64,000 bases of DNA, from the NCBI GenBank assembly GCA_032690845.1, contig CM064434.1, positions 30,153,069-30,217,068 of the forward strand. Reading direction: 5' to 3'. The notes below the pieces were generated by a model. It saw only the letters and a program-made list of their open reading frames with translations. It was not told the origin of the DNA and searched no databases. How positions within the stretch are numbered: position 1 is the stretch's first letter; each line of letters begins with the position of its first letter. Below, piece after piece: positions 31,967 to 44,317 of the stretch. Made by a program: the position numbers and the translations under genes. This DNA comes from Eleusine coracana subsp. coracana (taxonomy: Eukaryota > Streptophyta > Magnoliopsida > Poales > Poaceae).

Positions 31967-34166
31967 GGAAGCTTTGAGAAACATGCCCATGGGGGAGGTT
32001 TTACCCCGCGAGGCCAATGATGGTGATGTTTATGAGCCCTCTACTCCACCACCTCAACCTACCTCCTCCTCCGAGGTATAACAAACAACCCAAGATGCCA
32101 TAAATACTCCCACAAGCTCCTCCCAAGATTCATTGAGAGTACACCCACCAAATGATGAGGAATCTCAAGTGAGAAGTGAGCCACAAACCTCCCCACATAC
32201 TTCATCACAAACCACTTCTCCTAGCTCTTCACAAGATAACCTCCCATCCACCTCAAGCTCAATGTCCAAAACAAGAAAGCATAAGAGTGACTCCTCCACC
32301 TCTCTTATGATACAAGACACTCATATATCAAGAGAAAAAACAATTCATGATGCACAAGACACTTCACCAAGAGCCTCTCCCATACAAAGAAAACACCATC
32401 CTAGAGCCAAGGGCATCAACAAAGATCATTCACAAGACTTGATCATTGGGAGTCCATCTAGAGGAATAAATATAAGGAGAAATCAATACAAGCCCAGCTA
32501 TGTAAGTGAAGACAATGAGGATGAGGCTAATGTTGAGAACTTCTCTTTCATTTCTATGATTGAACCCACTACCATTGATGAAGCTATAGATGATCACAAA
32601 TGGGTCACTGCCATGCAGGAAGAATTGAACAACTTCAAAAGGTGCAAAGTATGGAAATTGGTTGAGAGGCCCAAGAATCATAATGTGGTTGGCACCGGGT
32701 CTTCAGGAACAAGCAAGATGAGAAATGAGCAATTGTCAAGAGCAAGGCTCGCCTAGTGGCTAAGGGATATTCTCAAGTGGCGGGGATTGACTTTGAAGAG
32801 ACCTTTGCTCTCGTGGCCTGTCTCGAAGCTATTCGTATCTTACTTGCCTATGCATCACATAATGGCTTCAAGCTCTTTCAAATGGATGTCAAGAGTGCCT
32901 TCTTGAATGGAGAAATCAATGAGAAAGTCTTTGTAGAACAACCTATGGGGTTTGAGGACCCAAAACATCCAAGACAAGTATACAAATTGAAGAAAGCTCT
33001 CTATGGTCTCAAGCAAGCACCAAGGGCATGGTATGAACACTTGAGGAACTTCCTACTCAAGAATGGATTCACCATTGGAAGCATTGATAGCACCTTGTTC
33101 ATGAGGCATGTTTGGAAGGATCTCTTTGTGTGCCTAATCTATGTGGATGATATCATCTATGGGTCAACCAATGAGAAGTTCAATGAAGAGTTCCGGGAAA
33201 TGATGGCTAGGGAATTCCAAATGTCGATGATTAGAGAGTTGCATATGTCAATGATTGGAGAGTTGCATATGTGGATGATATCATCTATAGCACCTTGTTC
33301 ATGAAGAGGTCCGGGAAATGATGATTGGATTCCAAGTCAAGCAATTGAGAGAAGGAAACTTCATCTATCAAGAAAAATATACTAAGGACCTTCTCAAGAG
33401 ATTCAACATGGAGAATTGCAGGCCTTTGCACACACCTATGGCTACTAGCAAACCCTTGGTTGATAATGTGAAAGGGAAATCGGTGAACCCCAAGCTATAT
33501 AGATCGATCATTGGGTCTTTGCTCTATCTCACCGCCTCGAGACCGGACATCATGTTTAGTGTGTGCTTGTGTGCTCGCTACCAAGCAAATCCAAAGGAGT
33601 CACACTTGAAGACCGTGAAGAGAATTATGTGATACCTCAAGTACACACCTACCATGGCCTTATGGTATCCTAGAGGATCAAACTTTGAGTTACTTGGGTA
33701 CTCGGACTCTGACTTCGCGGGTTGCAAAGTGAATAGAAAGAGTACATCGGGAGGTTGCCAATTTCTTTGAAGATCACTAGTATCTTGGAGCTCAAAGAAG
33801 CAAAACTCGGTGCCTCTAACTACTGCCGAAGCGGAATATATGGTGGCAGGAGCTTGTTGTGCACAACTTCTCTACATGAGGCAAACACTCTCGGACTATG
33901 GCCTTAACTATACTCAAATGCCACTATATTGTGATAGTGAGGCGGCAATCAAGATGGTCCTCAAGACGGGAGATCATGGTCATGCAAAGCATATTCAAGT
34001 GAGGCATCACTTCATAAGAGACCATGTTGAGAGGAAGGACATCGAGTTGGTGAGCGTGCGAACTCATGAACAATTGGAGGATATCTTCACCAAGCCACTT
34101 GATGAGAAGACCTTCAACAAGGTAAGGGGAGAACTCAATGTTCTCGACCTCTCCAACTTCACATGA
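31967..34166 (+). pseudogene. E1 reverse transcriptase and RNase H, 3' part of pol
   Basis: Continues the E1 frame across the E2 insertion. A Ser/Thr/Pro-rich linker (32000-32500) follows integrase. Then come RT with DHKWVTAMQEEL near 32590, ARLVAKGYSQVAG near 32740, MDVKSAFLNGEI near 32880, and catalytic YVDDIIYGS near 33140. The RNase H motifs are YSDSDFAGC, AEAEYM and YCDSEAA. It ends at TGA 34166. Damage: TAA after 32078, a frameshift near 32700, a rearranged patch at 33270-33320, a TGA in place of Arg at about 33630, and another TGA near 33768. Confidence 0.92.
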
Positions 34167-35350
34167 GTAACCCTTGATCTTGTCCTTTGTAAATATGTAT
34201 AGTGTTGTGTTTGTTCTTGTTTGTGTCTTTGTTTGTGCTTGTTTCTCTTCTTTTGTAGGTTGACTTCGGACCTTCTTGAGATAGCATTGGACATGGGTTA
34301 AGCTTGGGAAGGTGGTTCATGGTATACCCGAGGCTTTGAAGAAAGGTCCATTGTGAGCAAGCTTGAGAAGGGAACAACTCATTGTTGACACTTTGGTTTG
34401 TAGCGGTTATGTCTCTTTTCCTTAGCATCACATCATGCATTGTATACTTGTTGCATTTGCATTCTTTGCATTTGTGCATCCTTGCATTATGATACCATAC
34501 ATGCTCCCAAGCATGTGTCTAGGGGGAGTTGCTCATTTACAATGTGAGTACATGACTCTCTAGATGATCGAATAGTGATATTTGTGCTTCATGCCCATTA
34601 AGCCATGTTCAACAGACCTCTGAGGTTAAATCTACTCACGTGGCTCATAGACAAGTGACTCATACATTCCCACCTCCCTAATGACTAACTCTTACACATT
34701 GGAAAAAATCTTTTGTTGAGTCATGAGTGTAGGGGGAGCAACGATGGAACATCACTACAACCAAGGAGGAGCACCATGAAAGGGGGAGTTATCTTAACTC
34801 TTGCCAATTATTTTATGCCTCTTGGTTTTTTTATGTTTTGTGTGGTTTCTGGTGATAGGTGACAAAGGGTGAGAGAAAACATGACGATCCAAAAGCCAAG
34901 TTGTCAAGGTCAAAGATAAGAAAACATGAAGATCCAAAAGCCAAGTTGTCAAGGTCAAACATGAAGAAGAAATATGAAGATAGGGAGATGGAATATGAAT
35001 ATCACACCAAGATGCACATTTACACCAACATGAAGAAGAAGAAGAATGGTGCATGTCTACGGCGACAATGAACACCTTCACCGACATGAGCATCTACGTC
35101 CTTGGTACGTGTCTACATCAACAAGATCAACTACCACGACACCAAGGTGGGCGCACATTCGACTCAAGCTCAATATCATAATTGGGCAGTCCTCCCTCAA
35201 CACCTAGCACATCTCAAGGGGGAGACTACTTCCAAGGTAAGGACCAAGGTATGCCCTTCAATCATTTCTTTTCCTTTGGTTCTTTCTTGCTCGTCCGTTT
35301 TTGGATCATCATAAGTAGTGGTTGTCATCCATCACCAAAACGGGGGAGAT
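34167..35350 (+). other. E1 3' non-coding region with multiple polypurine tracts
   Basis: Five AGGGGGAG-like tracts occur near 34521, 34731, 34780, 35217 and 35341. The last abuts the 3' LTR. Multiple PPTs are a described Sirevirus trait. A 44-bp unit is tandemly doubled at about 34877-34960. No supported gene. Confidence 0.8.
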
Positions 35351-37165
35351 TGTAAGAATCATGACCACGGAGGTCACCCCGAGGTATGGTGTTTTGGTGA
35401 TGCATGACAAAAATGAAATGTTACTAATATCTACACGAGTACTGTTCATGTAGGAAACCCTTTCTATCTTATGATGATAGTCTATGGCGTCCTTGGCGAT
35501 GGATGACAATGACCGCAAGCATGGAGGCTTGCGAACTAGATGAAGTCGAAGGGTTGATGGAGATGAATCAAAGCGGAGAACTATGTGTTTGGAACACTTG
35601 AGTAGTTGTTAGGGCTTTGAGTCCATAGAAAAAACTGGACTATCAAGGGGGTCTAGGTAACTCTCTTAGGTCATGTCTAGTCGGTGATGTGCAAGGTTGC
35701 TCGGTGAAATCACAGGCTCTAGGTGACAGTGAAGAAGCCAAGGAGCTGTTCAGAGAAGCCGTGAAACCAAGTCAAGCGAGGATGATGAGTTTTACCTTAT
35801 GTACATAGAGACCAGACAGAGGGGTCAGTGGAGACCGGACTGTACGGTCACTATAGGGAGTTTTCCAGGATTTAGCGTGAGGAGCAGGACTCTGTCAGCA
35901 GGAGACTCCATACAGACTGGAATGTCCGGTCTACTGACCGGACAGTCCCGTCAGTAGGAGTGCACGGAGGCAGAAGAGGTGAATTTCACGGAGGCTCCTA
36001 AAAGTGGAGAGAGAAAGTGGACCAGACGGTCCGGCCCAGTGACCGTACAGTCCGGTCAGTACAGGAATTTGCCTGGACAGAGGAAGCCAATGGCTGAGGA
36101 GAGCCGTTATAGTGTGACCGGACGGTCCGGTCAGGCAGTGACTGAACAGTCCGGTCAGTGTGTCTAGAAAGGCAATTTTGTGGAGCACGACTAGTTTGAG
36201 GTTGGGAGCCTATATAACTTTGTTGCTGGGGCCTTGGAGACCTCTCTTGGCCACTGGAATACCTGAGAGAATTTGGTAAGGTCCAAGAGGAAAAGAGGAG
36301 AGCACTAGGTTGAGATATTGCATATCTTGAGAGTGCTAGAGAAGAGTAGCTTGAGCATCTTGCACATCTAAGGCTAGGGTGTCCTTGAGGGTGTGATCTA
36401 GATTATTACTCTTGGTCTATGGTGAGACCTAGACCGGTTAGGTGTTGGTGATCGAGCCTATTGTGATCGGTTGTGAAGGCCGCCACACGTTTGTACATGG
36501 TTTGAGCCTACCGTTGAAAGGGGCATCGCTAGTGAGCGCCCATGCCAGCTCGGGGAGTCCGGCAAGTTCTCGAGGGAGGCGAGCTTATGCTTTGTGCAGC
36601 GGTGACGCACACCCTGTCTTCACTCGAGTAGTGATTGTGGGCTCGTGGGCAAGAACTCCACTTGGTGGCGGGAGGGACCGAGACTCGGGCGGGAGTGGTC
36701 CAACGAGGATTAGGGGAAGGCGCCATCCTTCTAAGATCTCGAGAAAAAATTCATGAGCCAACCCTTACTCTACTTCTCACTATGATGCTTTACTTTCCGC
36801 ATTTACATACCGTGTTTCATGCTTGTATGTTCCTCTAGTTGACTATCTTGTAGACTTGCATGTTTAGACTCTTTACATGCTAGTAGTGTTTAAGCTTCTG
36901 CAATTGTTGACTAGCATGAATAGGAGTTGCATTGGTGTGCTTGATCACTAGAATTGCATAGGTGTTGTAGTGACTTGTGTGATCCACTAGTATGCATGGG
37001 GTGCTCCTATCTTTCACAAGATTATATTGTTAGTGTGATCACCACTAGAATTGTGTAGGAGTTGGTTTGAGTACTATTGGTAGTTTGTAATTGGTAAAAT
37101 TGGTACATAGTCGTAGTTCCCGATTCACCCCCCCCCCCCCCCTCTCGGTCACTACGATCCTTTCA
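35351..37165 (+). repeat. E1 3' LTR
   Basis: TGTAAGAATC to CCTTTCA, 1815 bp, TSD ATTGG follows. Palindromes of type GACCGGACGGTCCGGTC (36117-36133) and relatives cluster at 35915-36160. TATA near 36210. A C-run lies at 37129-37142. Confidence 0.93.
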
Positions 37166-37170
37166 ATTGG

Positions 37171-37991
37171 GTTGGTTGATATTTGGCCAAAAGATTATGT
37201 TATCGCTCAAGGCATCAAAGAAGCTGGAATTATTGAAAATAATCAAGCGGCCAACATTGGAGATATTTACAGAGACTCAAGTTCTTGGATGCATGGATCA
37301 TCTCAACATATGAGTAGTGGAGCTAAAGGGACCTATTATTTGTTGTGGACAATCATCGGTTGAGTTATTGTAATAACATTAATAGATTAAGAAGCCCATG
37401 ATTGGACATGCATTGCTACAATACATGATTACGGAGCCACTAGTGTGGAGGGAGCTTCAATATTTTTAAGAAGACTAGTGGATGGTGGCTTTGGCCGAAC
37501 GTCCATTGAAGACATCAGTGAACAACGTATTGAGCAAGGCAATTTGATCAAACAATATCGTGGTTGTTGTCGAGGTGTTCTGAATGAGTTACCAGGCTTG
37601 TGGAGATTTATGTGTTAACTGGCTCCTTAATTGGTGTTACGTGCTTGATAGCTTGTGCTGCATCATGGAGTTACATAGTTCTATCATTCAAGAATTGTTC
37701 ATGCACTATTTTGTTTGCCATCTCCATTGGATGGCTCGGGATTTGTGTTATTCTTTCCATCACCTTGCAGTACGATGGGAAGGATTCTGATTAGATTACT
37801 AATTGGCTAGGAGAATAGGACAGTTGAGCAGTAATAAATTTGAGCTGATTAAGTTTGAGAGGCATCAGGGGTATCAGCAACGAGTGTATGGAAGAAATAT
37901 CTGCTGCATTTGAGCAAAAGATTAGGTCCTCGCAAGAACAACCCGTAGCATGAAAAGAGATTCCATGCCCCGGCTTGGGTGGGGGGGCATG
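37171..37991 (+). mobile_element. E7 internal sequence, right piece, with PPT
   Basis: Continuation of E7 after E1. Mostly non-coding. It includes an open frame at about 37390-37620 and a hydrophobic frame at 37600-37794. It ends in a polypurine tract CTTGGGTGGGGGGGCATG that abuts the 3' LTR. Confidence 0.75.
37600..37794 (+). CDS. E7 small hydrophobic ORF before the PPT
   Basis: 64 codons, with two likely membrane-spanning stretches (LTGSLIGVTCLIACAASW and CTILFAISIGWLGICVILSI) and a short charged tail GKDSD. There is no ATG at the start (GTG), and a TGA lies 5 codons upstream. It overlaps another open frame at 37584-37790. The position before the 3' LTR is where env-like frames occur, but the size and missing start make this weak. 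No family recognised. Confidence 0.25.
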   Translation: MEIYVLTGSLIGVTCLIACAASWSYIVLSFKNCSCTILFAISIGWLGICVILSITLQYDGKDSD

Positions 37992-39274
37992 TGTTGACAC
38001 CAGATTTTGGTATGCCCTTATTATGTTGTTTGTCAAGAAAGCACTTTGCGCCAGGAGAGTTTAGATGTGGCCATGTGGGCAGGACAGTGCATGGGATGGC
38101 AATGGAATCATGGGTGTACACATTTAGAAGGAAAGCCACATACGATGAGTTCAAGAGCTAGGATTTTAATTGTTATAAGGAAGATGAAGCATGGCCTTTC
38201 ATTATGTGGTTTTCTAGAAGCATCATGCAATCGTGGATGAATACGTGCTGCGGAAGGATGCTAGGGGGTACAACTACATGTGTGTACGAGAAAAGTATAG
38301 AGATGACTTGGCATGCACGGACCAACACATCTATATCTGGCGCAATAAAATATGGTAGGCCAGAACATCCATGGGAAGTGCATTTGGCTGAATAGAATAT
38401 TAATTTCTTATTAGGTGTCCATATGAATTAAGTTAGTCTGGTGTTTGGTTATTCATTATAGTATGATCTATTTACCGCAAGACCAGCAGTCCCTATAAAT
38501 ATAAAGGGTGCTGGCAATTGTAAATATCTCTTGATCCTTTTTGGCGCGTCACTAACCCTGGAAACAGCTCAACCCCGACGGGTTCTTCATCTAGAGCGGG
38601 CTCTCCGTGATAGATGTAGGACTCGTCACCCCGGCGGGTCCGTCGTTATGAACCAGGCTGCATCAACTAGTTCGACCTCGACGACATGGCGGGGGACTCG
38701 CCACCCCTGTGATCACGATGACCTGCCCAAGGTTGTTTCAGCACAGACAGATCTTCTTGTTAGTTGATCGTAGTTGCTAGTTATCCAGTATATTATATCT
38801 TTCTAGGTTGTTTTACTAGGATTAGCTGCATACTGTCTCAGGAAAACAAATCTATCGTAGTTAATTCTAGTGATTCAATCTAGTTTGATCTGTATATTCG
38901 AGTCACCTCTGAATAGATCTTAACAATTAGATCTAGTATTGTGTGGGCGTTCATTCATTTCAAGAACTGTCTCTGCTCAGACCGATCCTCTGGGATATCT
39001 AGAACTATCTCGGTTAAGTCCGATCTTCTAGTTGGACAACCATACAAGAACAATTTCGTCGTGAGGGTCTATTCAGAGTATCGTCAGAGTGTTTAGCCAA
39101 CGACATAACTGGTTACTAGCCACAGGCCATAGATATTCACATGTTTAGTTCTTTTCTATTGACTCCGGTTAATCGACTATTTGTTCATCGGCTCTAAGTA
39201 TTGCACCAGTCTTATTTGTCTAGACAATGAATCACTATATAATTTATTTATTTATCAGTATTGTATCGGCTAGG
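37992..39274 (+). repeat. E7 3' LTR, first part
   Basis: Begins TGTTGACACC right after the PPT. TATA box TATAAATA at 38494-38501. It is split by E6 (TSD CTAGG) and resumes at 45805. Confidence 0.85.
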
Positions 39275-40777
39275 TGAAGTATCTAAGTCCTAGTTTAACG
39301 GTTTTGGTAATTAATGAAGACTTGCAGCTCATTATGTTCCAATAATGATCAATTCATAAATTCATATTTCAATGAAGATGAAGAAGGCGGGACAAGGCAA
39401 AGGTATAAAATTAGGTTTTCTATTTTACCGGTCATAAGGTGTTTAGAGGAGAAAGTGACCGGATTGCTAGAATAGTTACCAAACTATTAAGAGGGGTTGA
39501 TGCTTGAGCATATGATGAATATTTTAGTTGCCACTCTGTGAGATCTCATTTATCCAAGCTTTTGTCAAATTACACCTCCAAATATCCTTTGAAAATCCAA
39601 TGCAATTTACACCAAATTTCCCCTACTTATACTTTGGTGTTTTTTCCCCAACAAATTCCCTAAAAATTATTCCTAAAAATTTATGCCAAAGGATGTCTGG
39701 TGGTCTGACCGTCAGTAGGCGGTGGTCTGACCATGCACGCCCAGAGGGGTCCGAGGATCCAATCCCCCAAGCGGTCTAACCACGTGGAGCTTCCGGTCCG
39801 ACCACCATGTGCTGGCGGTCTGACCGCGGGCTCTGGACGGTCTACCGTGCTCATCCAAAGTGTTTTGCATCTCGGCATGTCACTGGCAGTCTGACCGCCA
39901 GTTGGGCTCGGTCTGACCACCAGTCTTCAGACTAGTTTGAATGCTGGTCAAACTAGCCATTGGGTCTGTGGCGGTCTGACCGCTAGGGAGGCACGCTCTG
40001 ACCACCAGGTGCGCAGAAAGTTATAACGGCTAGTTTTTTGGATGCTTGGATATACATACCTACTCCTCTCGTGCATTTTAGCTCTATTGACACCCTGAAA
40101 AAATCATTGAGCTATTTGAGCCATCTCCACTCTCAGACAAGCTTCCATTGATCCATTGCAAGTGTGTGAGAATCTGGTGCTTGTTGTTGAGTGATTCAAT
40201 CATTGTGGCATTAGGTGTTCATCAAGCAAGCGGCATCGGCTTGTTACTCTTGGAGGTTGTTGCCTCCTAGTCGGCTTGGTGGCGTGGAAACCGTGAGCCC
40301 TTCAAGAAGATTGTGAAGGAGGCAAGGTGTTCGTGTAAGAGGTTTTGTACTCACCTCGCCGGAGCGATAAAGGGTAACTCTAGTAACACTGAGGTTTGGA
40401 GAGGTTCAAGGGATTGATTTTGGCTTAAGATCAAGGTGCTCTTGTGTGAGTCCTTCTCGGTGGAGCAGTGTATACTTGATAGAGAGGCAAGTCAAAGGCT
40501 TGAATCCACCTCAACATGGATTAGGGGTGATCAGCAAGTCTCCGAGACCACGGGATATATTTGTGTCTCTTGTCCTCTTTATTTACTCGCTCTTTTCATT
40601 ACTAGGGATTAAAATGTTGCTTATCACCTAGGATTGCAAACCGCTCTCACAACATAGGTGTAGTTTTATTTCTTGAGCGTATTATTCTTGGATTATTTCC
40701 ACATTTAATTTTGTAGGTGATAAATTATCAAAAACCACCTATTCACCCCCCCTCTAGTCGGTATCCTAGATCCTACA
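39275..40777 (+). repeat. E6 5' LTR
   Basis: TGAAGTATCTA to ATCCTACA, 1503 bp. At least seven GGTCTGACC-type near-palindromes lie between 39700 and 40010. Confidence 0.93.
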
Positions 40778-40779
40778 AG

Positions 40780-40793
40780 TGGAATCAGAGCCG
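40780..40793 (+). other. E6 primer-binding site
   Basis: TGGAATCAGAGCCG, a close variant of the Met-tRNA site, two bases after the LTR. Confidence 0.88.
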
Positions 40794-40837
40794 ATACTCC
40801 CTTTTTAGCAAGGATTTAACCATCAAGGAGTAGGATA

Positions 40838-42131
40838 ATGGCTAGCAATAATATCAATGTCGGTCACGCTACATATTTTGGTGGGTCAGATTTTGATTAT
40901 TGGAAAACATGCATGAAAATTCACCTCCAAGCAATGGGTGATTCCGTTTGGAATGTTGTGGAAATTGGCTACGCCGTACTTAATCCACAAGAGCTCACAC
41001 CTACATACCAAGAAAATATGAAGACCAATGCTCAAGCGATGAATGTGCTCATTTGAGCATTATGCAAAGAAGAATATCATAGAGTGTGCAAACTTACATC
41101 AGCATATGAAGTGTGGCAAGCCCTCATTGAAGATCATGAAGGTACAAGTATGGTCAAGAGTGCCAAGCTATTCATTTGCAAGGGAAAATTTGACAAATTG
41201 AATCTACTACCAAATGAAGACTTGAAGACAAGTTTTTCTCGGTTGACACATATTCTGAATGAACTCAAGGATCTTGAATTCAAGGTTGAAAATGTGGATA
41301 TCTCTCACAAGTTTCTTAGAGCCTAGCAACCCAAGTATGAAACAATTGTAACCATGTTGGTGAGGTCAAACTTGTCCAAGATCACTCCCTCAGAAGTCTT
41401 CGAGGAAATTCTTACTCATGACATCTTCAAGCAATCACAACAAGAGCTTCATGGTGATCAATGTATAAGTAGCAAGAAGAATATCACATTCAAGGCCAAA
41501 GCATGAAAAGTGGATTGTGATCATGAAGATGAGTGTACCAATGAGGAAGTTTCCTTGATGGTAAGAAGGTTCAAGAAATTCATGAAGAAGAAAGGAGACC
41601 GAAGGTCGTCAAGCAAAAACCCATTTGCAAACAAGAAATGCTTTGAATATGGAGACATGGGTTACATCTCTACAAAATGCAAGAAGAAGAAAGATGAGGA
41701 AAGATATAACAAAGGGAAGAAAAAGAACTACAAGAAAGTGTTTAACAAGAAGGATGCGAGTGCGGATTCTGAAAATGAAGATAGTGAGAATGAGAATAAG
41801 TCCTCTAATGTAGGACTTGCAAGTATTGCTGTCAAGGAAGCCCCTTCTCTATTTGACTCACATATGTGCTTCATGGCAAAAGGAGAACCAAAGCTATATG
41901 ATGACGATGAAGAATCCTTTACTTATGATGATCTTGTTAAAATGTTGAGCATGCGTGATAATACTCTAGGTAAAACTAAAAAGTCTTAGAAAGAATTAAA
42001 AAAGAAAGTATGCCTCACTACATGAGTCCTATGAGGAGCTAAAGACCTCTCATGAAAATCTAAAGGAGATTCATGAGAAGCTTAAGGAAGATCAAGATGA
42101 TCATGTTGATCAACAAAATGATAAATTATGA
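40838..42131 (+). pseudogene. E6 Sirevirus gag, broken
   Basis: From ATG 40838 (MASNNINVGHATYFGGSDFDYW). The capsid region contains EVWQALIEDHEGT and SNLSKITPSEVFEEILTHDI. A nucleocapsid region follows, then an acidic Asp/Glu/Ser tract and a coiled-coil tail (LHESYEELKTSHENLKEIH), reached after a frameshift near 41990. Three in-frame stops lie at 41054, 41324 and 41504. The zinc knuckle near 41640 has lost two ligands: the second Cys and the His both read Tyr (CFEYGDMGYISTKC), each explained by a single transition. Length and order otherwise match the family. Confidence 0.92.
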
Positions 42132-42456
42132 TGGATGTTGGAATTACTAGTGATATGATTCATTATGTCCTTAGCATAAGTAAAGTTAGTATGAAGTAAA
42201 GATATCCTTCATATGTTGGTGATCATGCCAAATACCAATGTTATGTTTGGTTGAGGTGCTCATGAATTTGTGATGTTACATTATGGTTGGAGTCATTGCA
42301 AAATGAAAAGGGGCGTCTGAGTGCTGGCGGTCTGACCGCCTGTGACCCGCGGTCTGACTGCCATGTTCGACCAGGCTAGAATTCTTTGGCATCTTGCACA
42401 TTAGATGTTATTTGGGTTTCCTATTATTGTGATCTCTGTTCTTATCATTGATATAT
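42132..42456 (+). other. E6 spacer between gag and second ORF
   Basis: Non-coding. One CGGTCTGACCG cluster at 42328-42362 resembles the LTR repeats. Confidence 0.6.
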
Positions 42457-43972
42457 ATGTATAGTTTCCCCCGTGCTGCTAAAGAAGCTGCCACAAAGTT
42501 GCTAAGTAAAATGCTGAAGAAGAAGTGTCGTGTTGATGATGCCGACTCGGACTATGACCATGACTCTGATTATGAGCAGCCCAATACTATAGAAGTTGAG
42601 TCATCAGATGCTGGGGGTTCTAATACTGTTGATATGGAAGATACTAGTGATGCCGATGAAGAGTTTGATCCCTCCCACCGGAACATCCCCAAGAAAAGAT
42701 GGAAAGCTGATGAGTATGTGGGAGCTCGGCGCAACTATGCCTTTGACCTTGATGTCTCCACTCCAATTCCTCAATTTCACACCAAGGTACAACTTGATGC
42801 TTTTCTTGGACATCTCATGGACAAGGGCATTTTCCCTCATAAATGGATTGATTGGGCCTACATTGATCAATTTGACTCCGTCAAGACTTTGATCCCTCTG
42901 TTTAAAAATGTGGGCCTTTATGACTTTGTGGAACTCAAGTGTGCATGGAATGACACCATCATTCATCAATTCTATGCTACCATAGGAATTGATTGGGATG
43001 AAGATGAGCTCATTTGGATGACTGGCACTCGCCGTTATAGTGCTACGTTCACTAACTTTGCAACGGCCATCAAAATTGATAGAACCGGCCAAAATGTTTG
43101 TATAAATATTTGGGATGAGGACAACCTTCCTGAAAATTAGTGGATTGCTCACTACTATCCAAATCAAGGAATTCTTGGTCATGTCAATGGTCTCAGGCCT
43201 ATGCCTGCTATTGTGAATAAGATTGTAAGGGTCACTATGTTTCCCAAAAGAGGGAACCCTGAGGTCATTTGGGATAAATTTTGGAACTTCATTCATCACA
43301 TCATGGTCGGACGTCGGGTTGATATTGTCTACTTTATGCTTAAGTACATTGAGCAAGTTTCAGCCAGCATCCAGCTAAGTCTCTACTATGCCCCCTACAT
43401 CATGTCTCTTATCCTTCGATAGACCAAGTTCATGGTGCGTGATTGTAGGACACCGCATCCAAGCTATAAGCCCTTTTTATGCCACTAAGCATGTGCTCAC
43501 TCAACCACCTCCCACAGCTCTGGCTCAACAAGATCATGGTGCACATGAACCGGCACATGAAGATGACGATCCTCAGTGGCAGCCATGGGCTCCGGCACCT
43601 CCTCCACCACCTGCTTAGGATTTTCAGGCATTTCTACCCTAGATTCAGAGTGCTATCCAGCAGGGTATTGAGACGGGTCTGGCTGCTTTTCACACTTGCT
43701 ATGCTCAACAATACCACAACCCCATGATGTAGCAGCTGAACACCATGCAATAACAAATGGGTCAGATGAGAACAGATGTTGATGCTCTCAACACTCAATT
43801 TCAGACCATGAGCACCAACTACAACAATCTTCACATGGACTTTCAAACATTACAGCAGGAGTTTCATGATTTCAGTGGTGACATGTATGGTGTCTTCCCT
43901 CGCCCTCCTCCTCCGCCAGGGTATATACCTTATCCCTATTATCCTCTACCACCTCCACCAGCGGATGAGTGA
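42457..43972 (+). pseudogene. E6 second ORF of unknown function in place of pol
   Basis: From ATG 42457 an acidic N-terminus (SDYDHDSDYEQ, about residues 20-75) leads to a folded-looking domain with FDLDVSTPIPQFHTK, GIFPHKWIDWAYIDQF, IPLFKNVGLYDFVEL, FYATIGIDWDEDELIW and VGRRVDIVYFMLKYIEQV. After a frameshift near 43400 come a Pro-rich segment, a helical stretch (MRTDVDALNTQFQTMSTNY) and a Pro/Tyr-rich end at TGA. Stops at about 43138, 43420, 43616, 43640, 43729 and 43753 are TAG or TAA, compatible with CAG or CAA. The FYATI region recalls putative plant transposon protein or retroelement ORF1 families. No protease, integrase or RT motif is present. Confidence 0.65.
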
Positions 43973-44317
43973 TCTTTTTGGTAACTTGATGCCAAAGGGG
44001 GAGTAAAATAACTAAAGTGAATGAGAAGAAAATGAGAAGATGAAAATCAAGTGTCATAAGGCAAGATGCATGGAAGGATTGGAACTTGATCTAAAATTCA
44101 TGGCTATCTTTCTTTTGTTCTTCTCATTTGTATCTTTCTTATGGTTGTGTTAAACTATATCGCTTGCTTTTATTTGAACCTTGGTTTGTATTCGAATATT
44201 TGGTGAGTTTATCATGAGTCCATCATGATTATGCTAATATTCAGGGGGAGTTCACTTCATGTGGCTCATTCATGCCTCACTTCATTGTATTGTCATCAAT
44301 TACCAAAAAGGGGGAGA
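43973..44317 (+). other. E6 3' non-coding region with PPTs
   Basis: AGGGGGAG-like tracts near 43996, 44244 and 44308. The last abuts the 3' LTR. Confidence 0.75.

Larger units (their letters stand above)
7233..37165 (+). mobile_element. E1: Ty1/copia Sirevirus, interrupted by E2
   Basis: Full-length element, LTRs 7233-8949 and 35351-37165, flanked by the perfect 5-bp TSD ATTGG. Without the nested 20 kb insertion it is about 9.8 kb, normal for a Sirevirus. Domain order gag, protease, integrase, (E2), reverse transcriptase, RNase H is the copia order. Sirevirus traits seen: a Met-tRNA PBS, clustered palindromes of the type GACCGGACNGTCCGGTC in the LTR, and at least five AGGGGGAG-like polypurine tracts downstream of pol. 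All coding parts carry stops, so it is dead. Confidence 0.93.

Noticed and set aside
42604..43356. 250-codon minus-strand frame
   Set aside because: Antisense to the E6 second ORF, whose plus-strand composition and codon pattern look more like protein.
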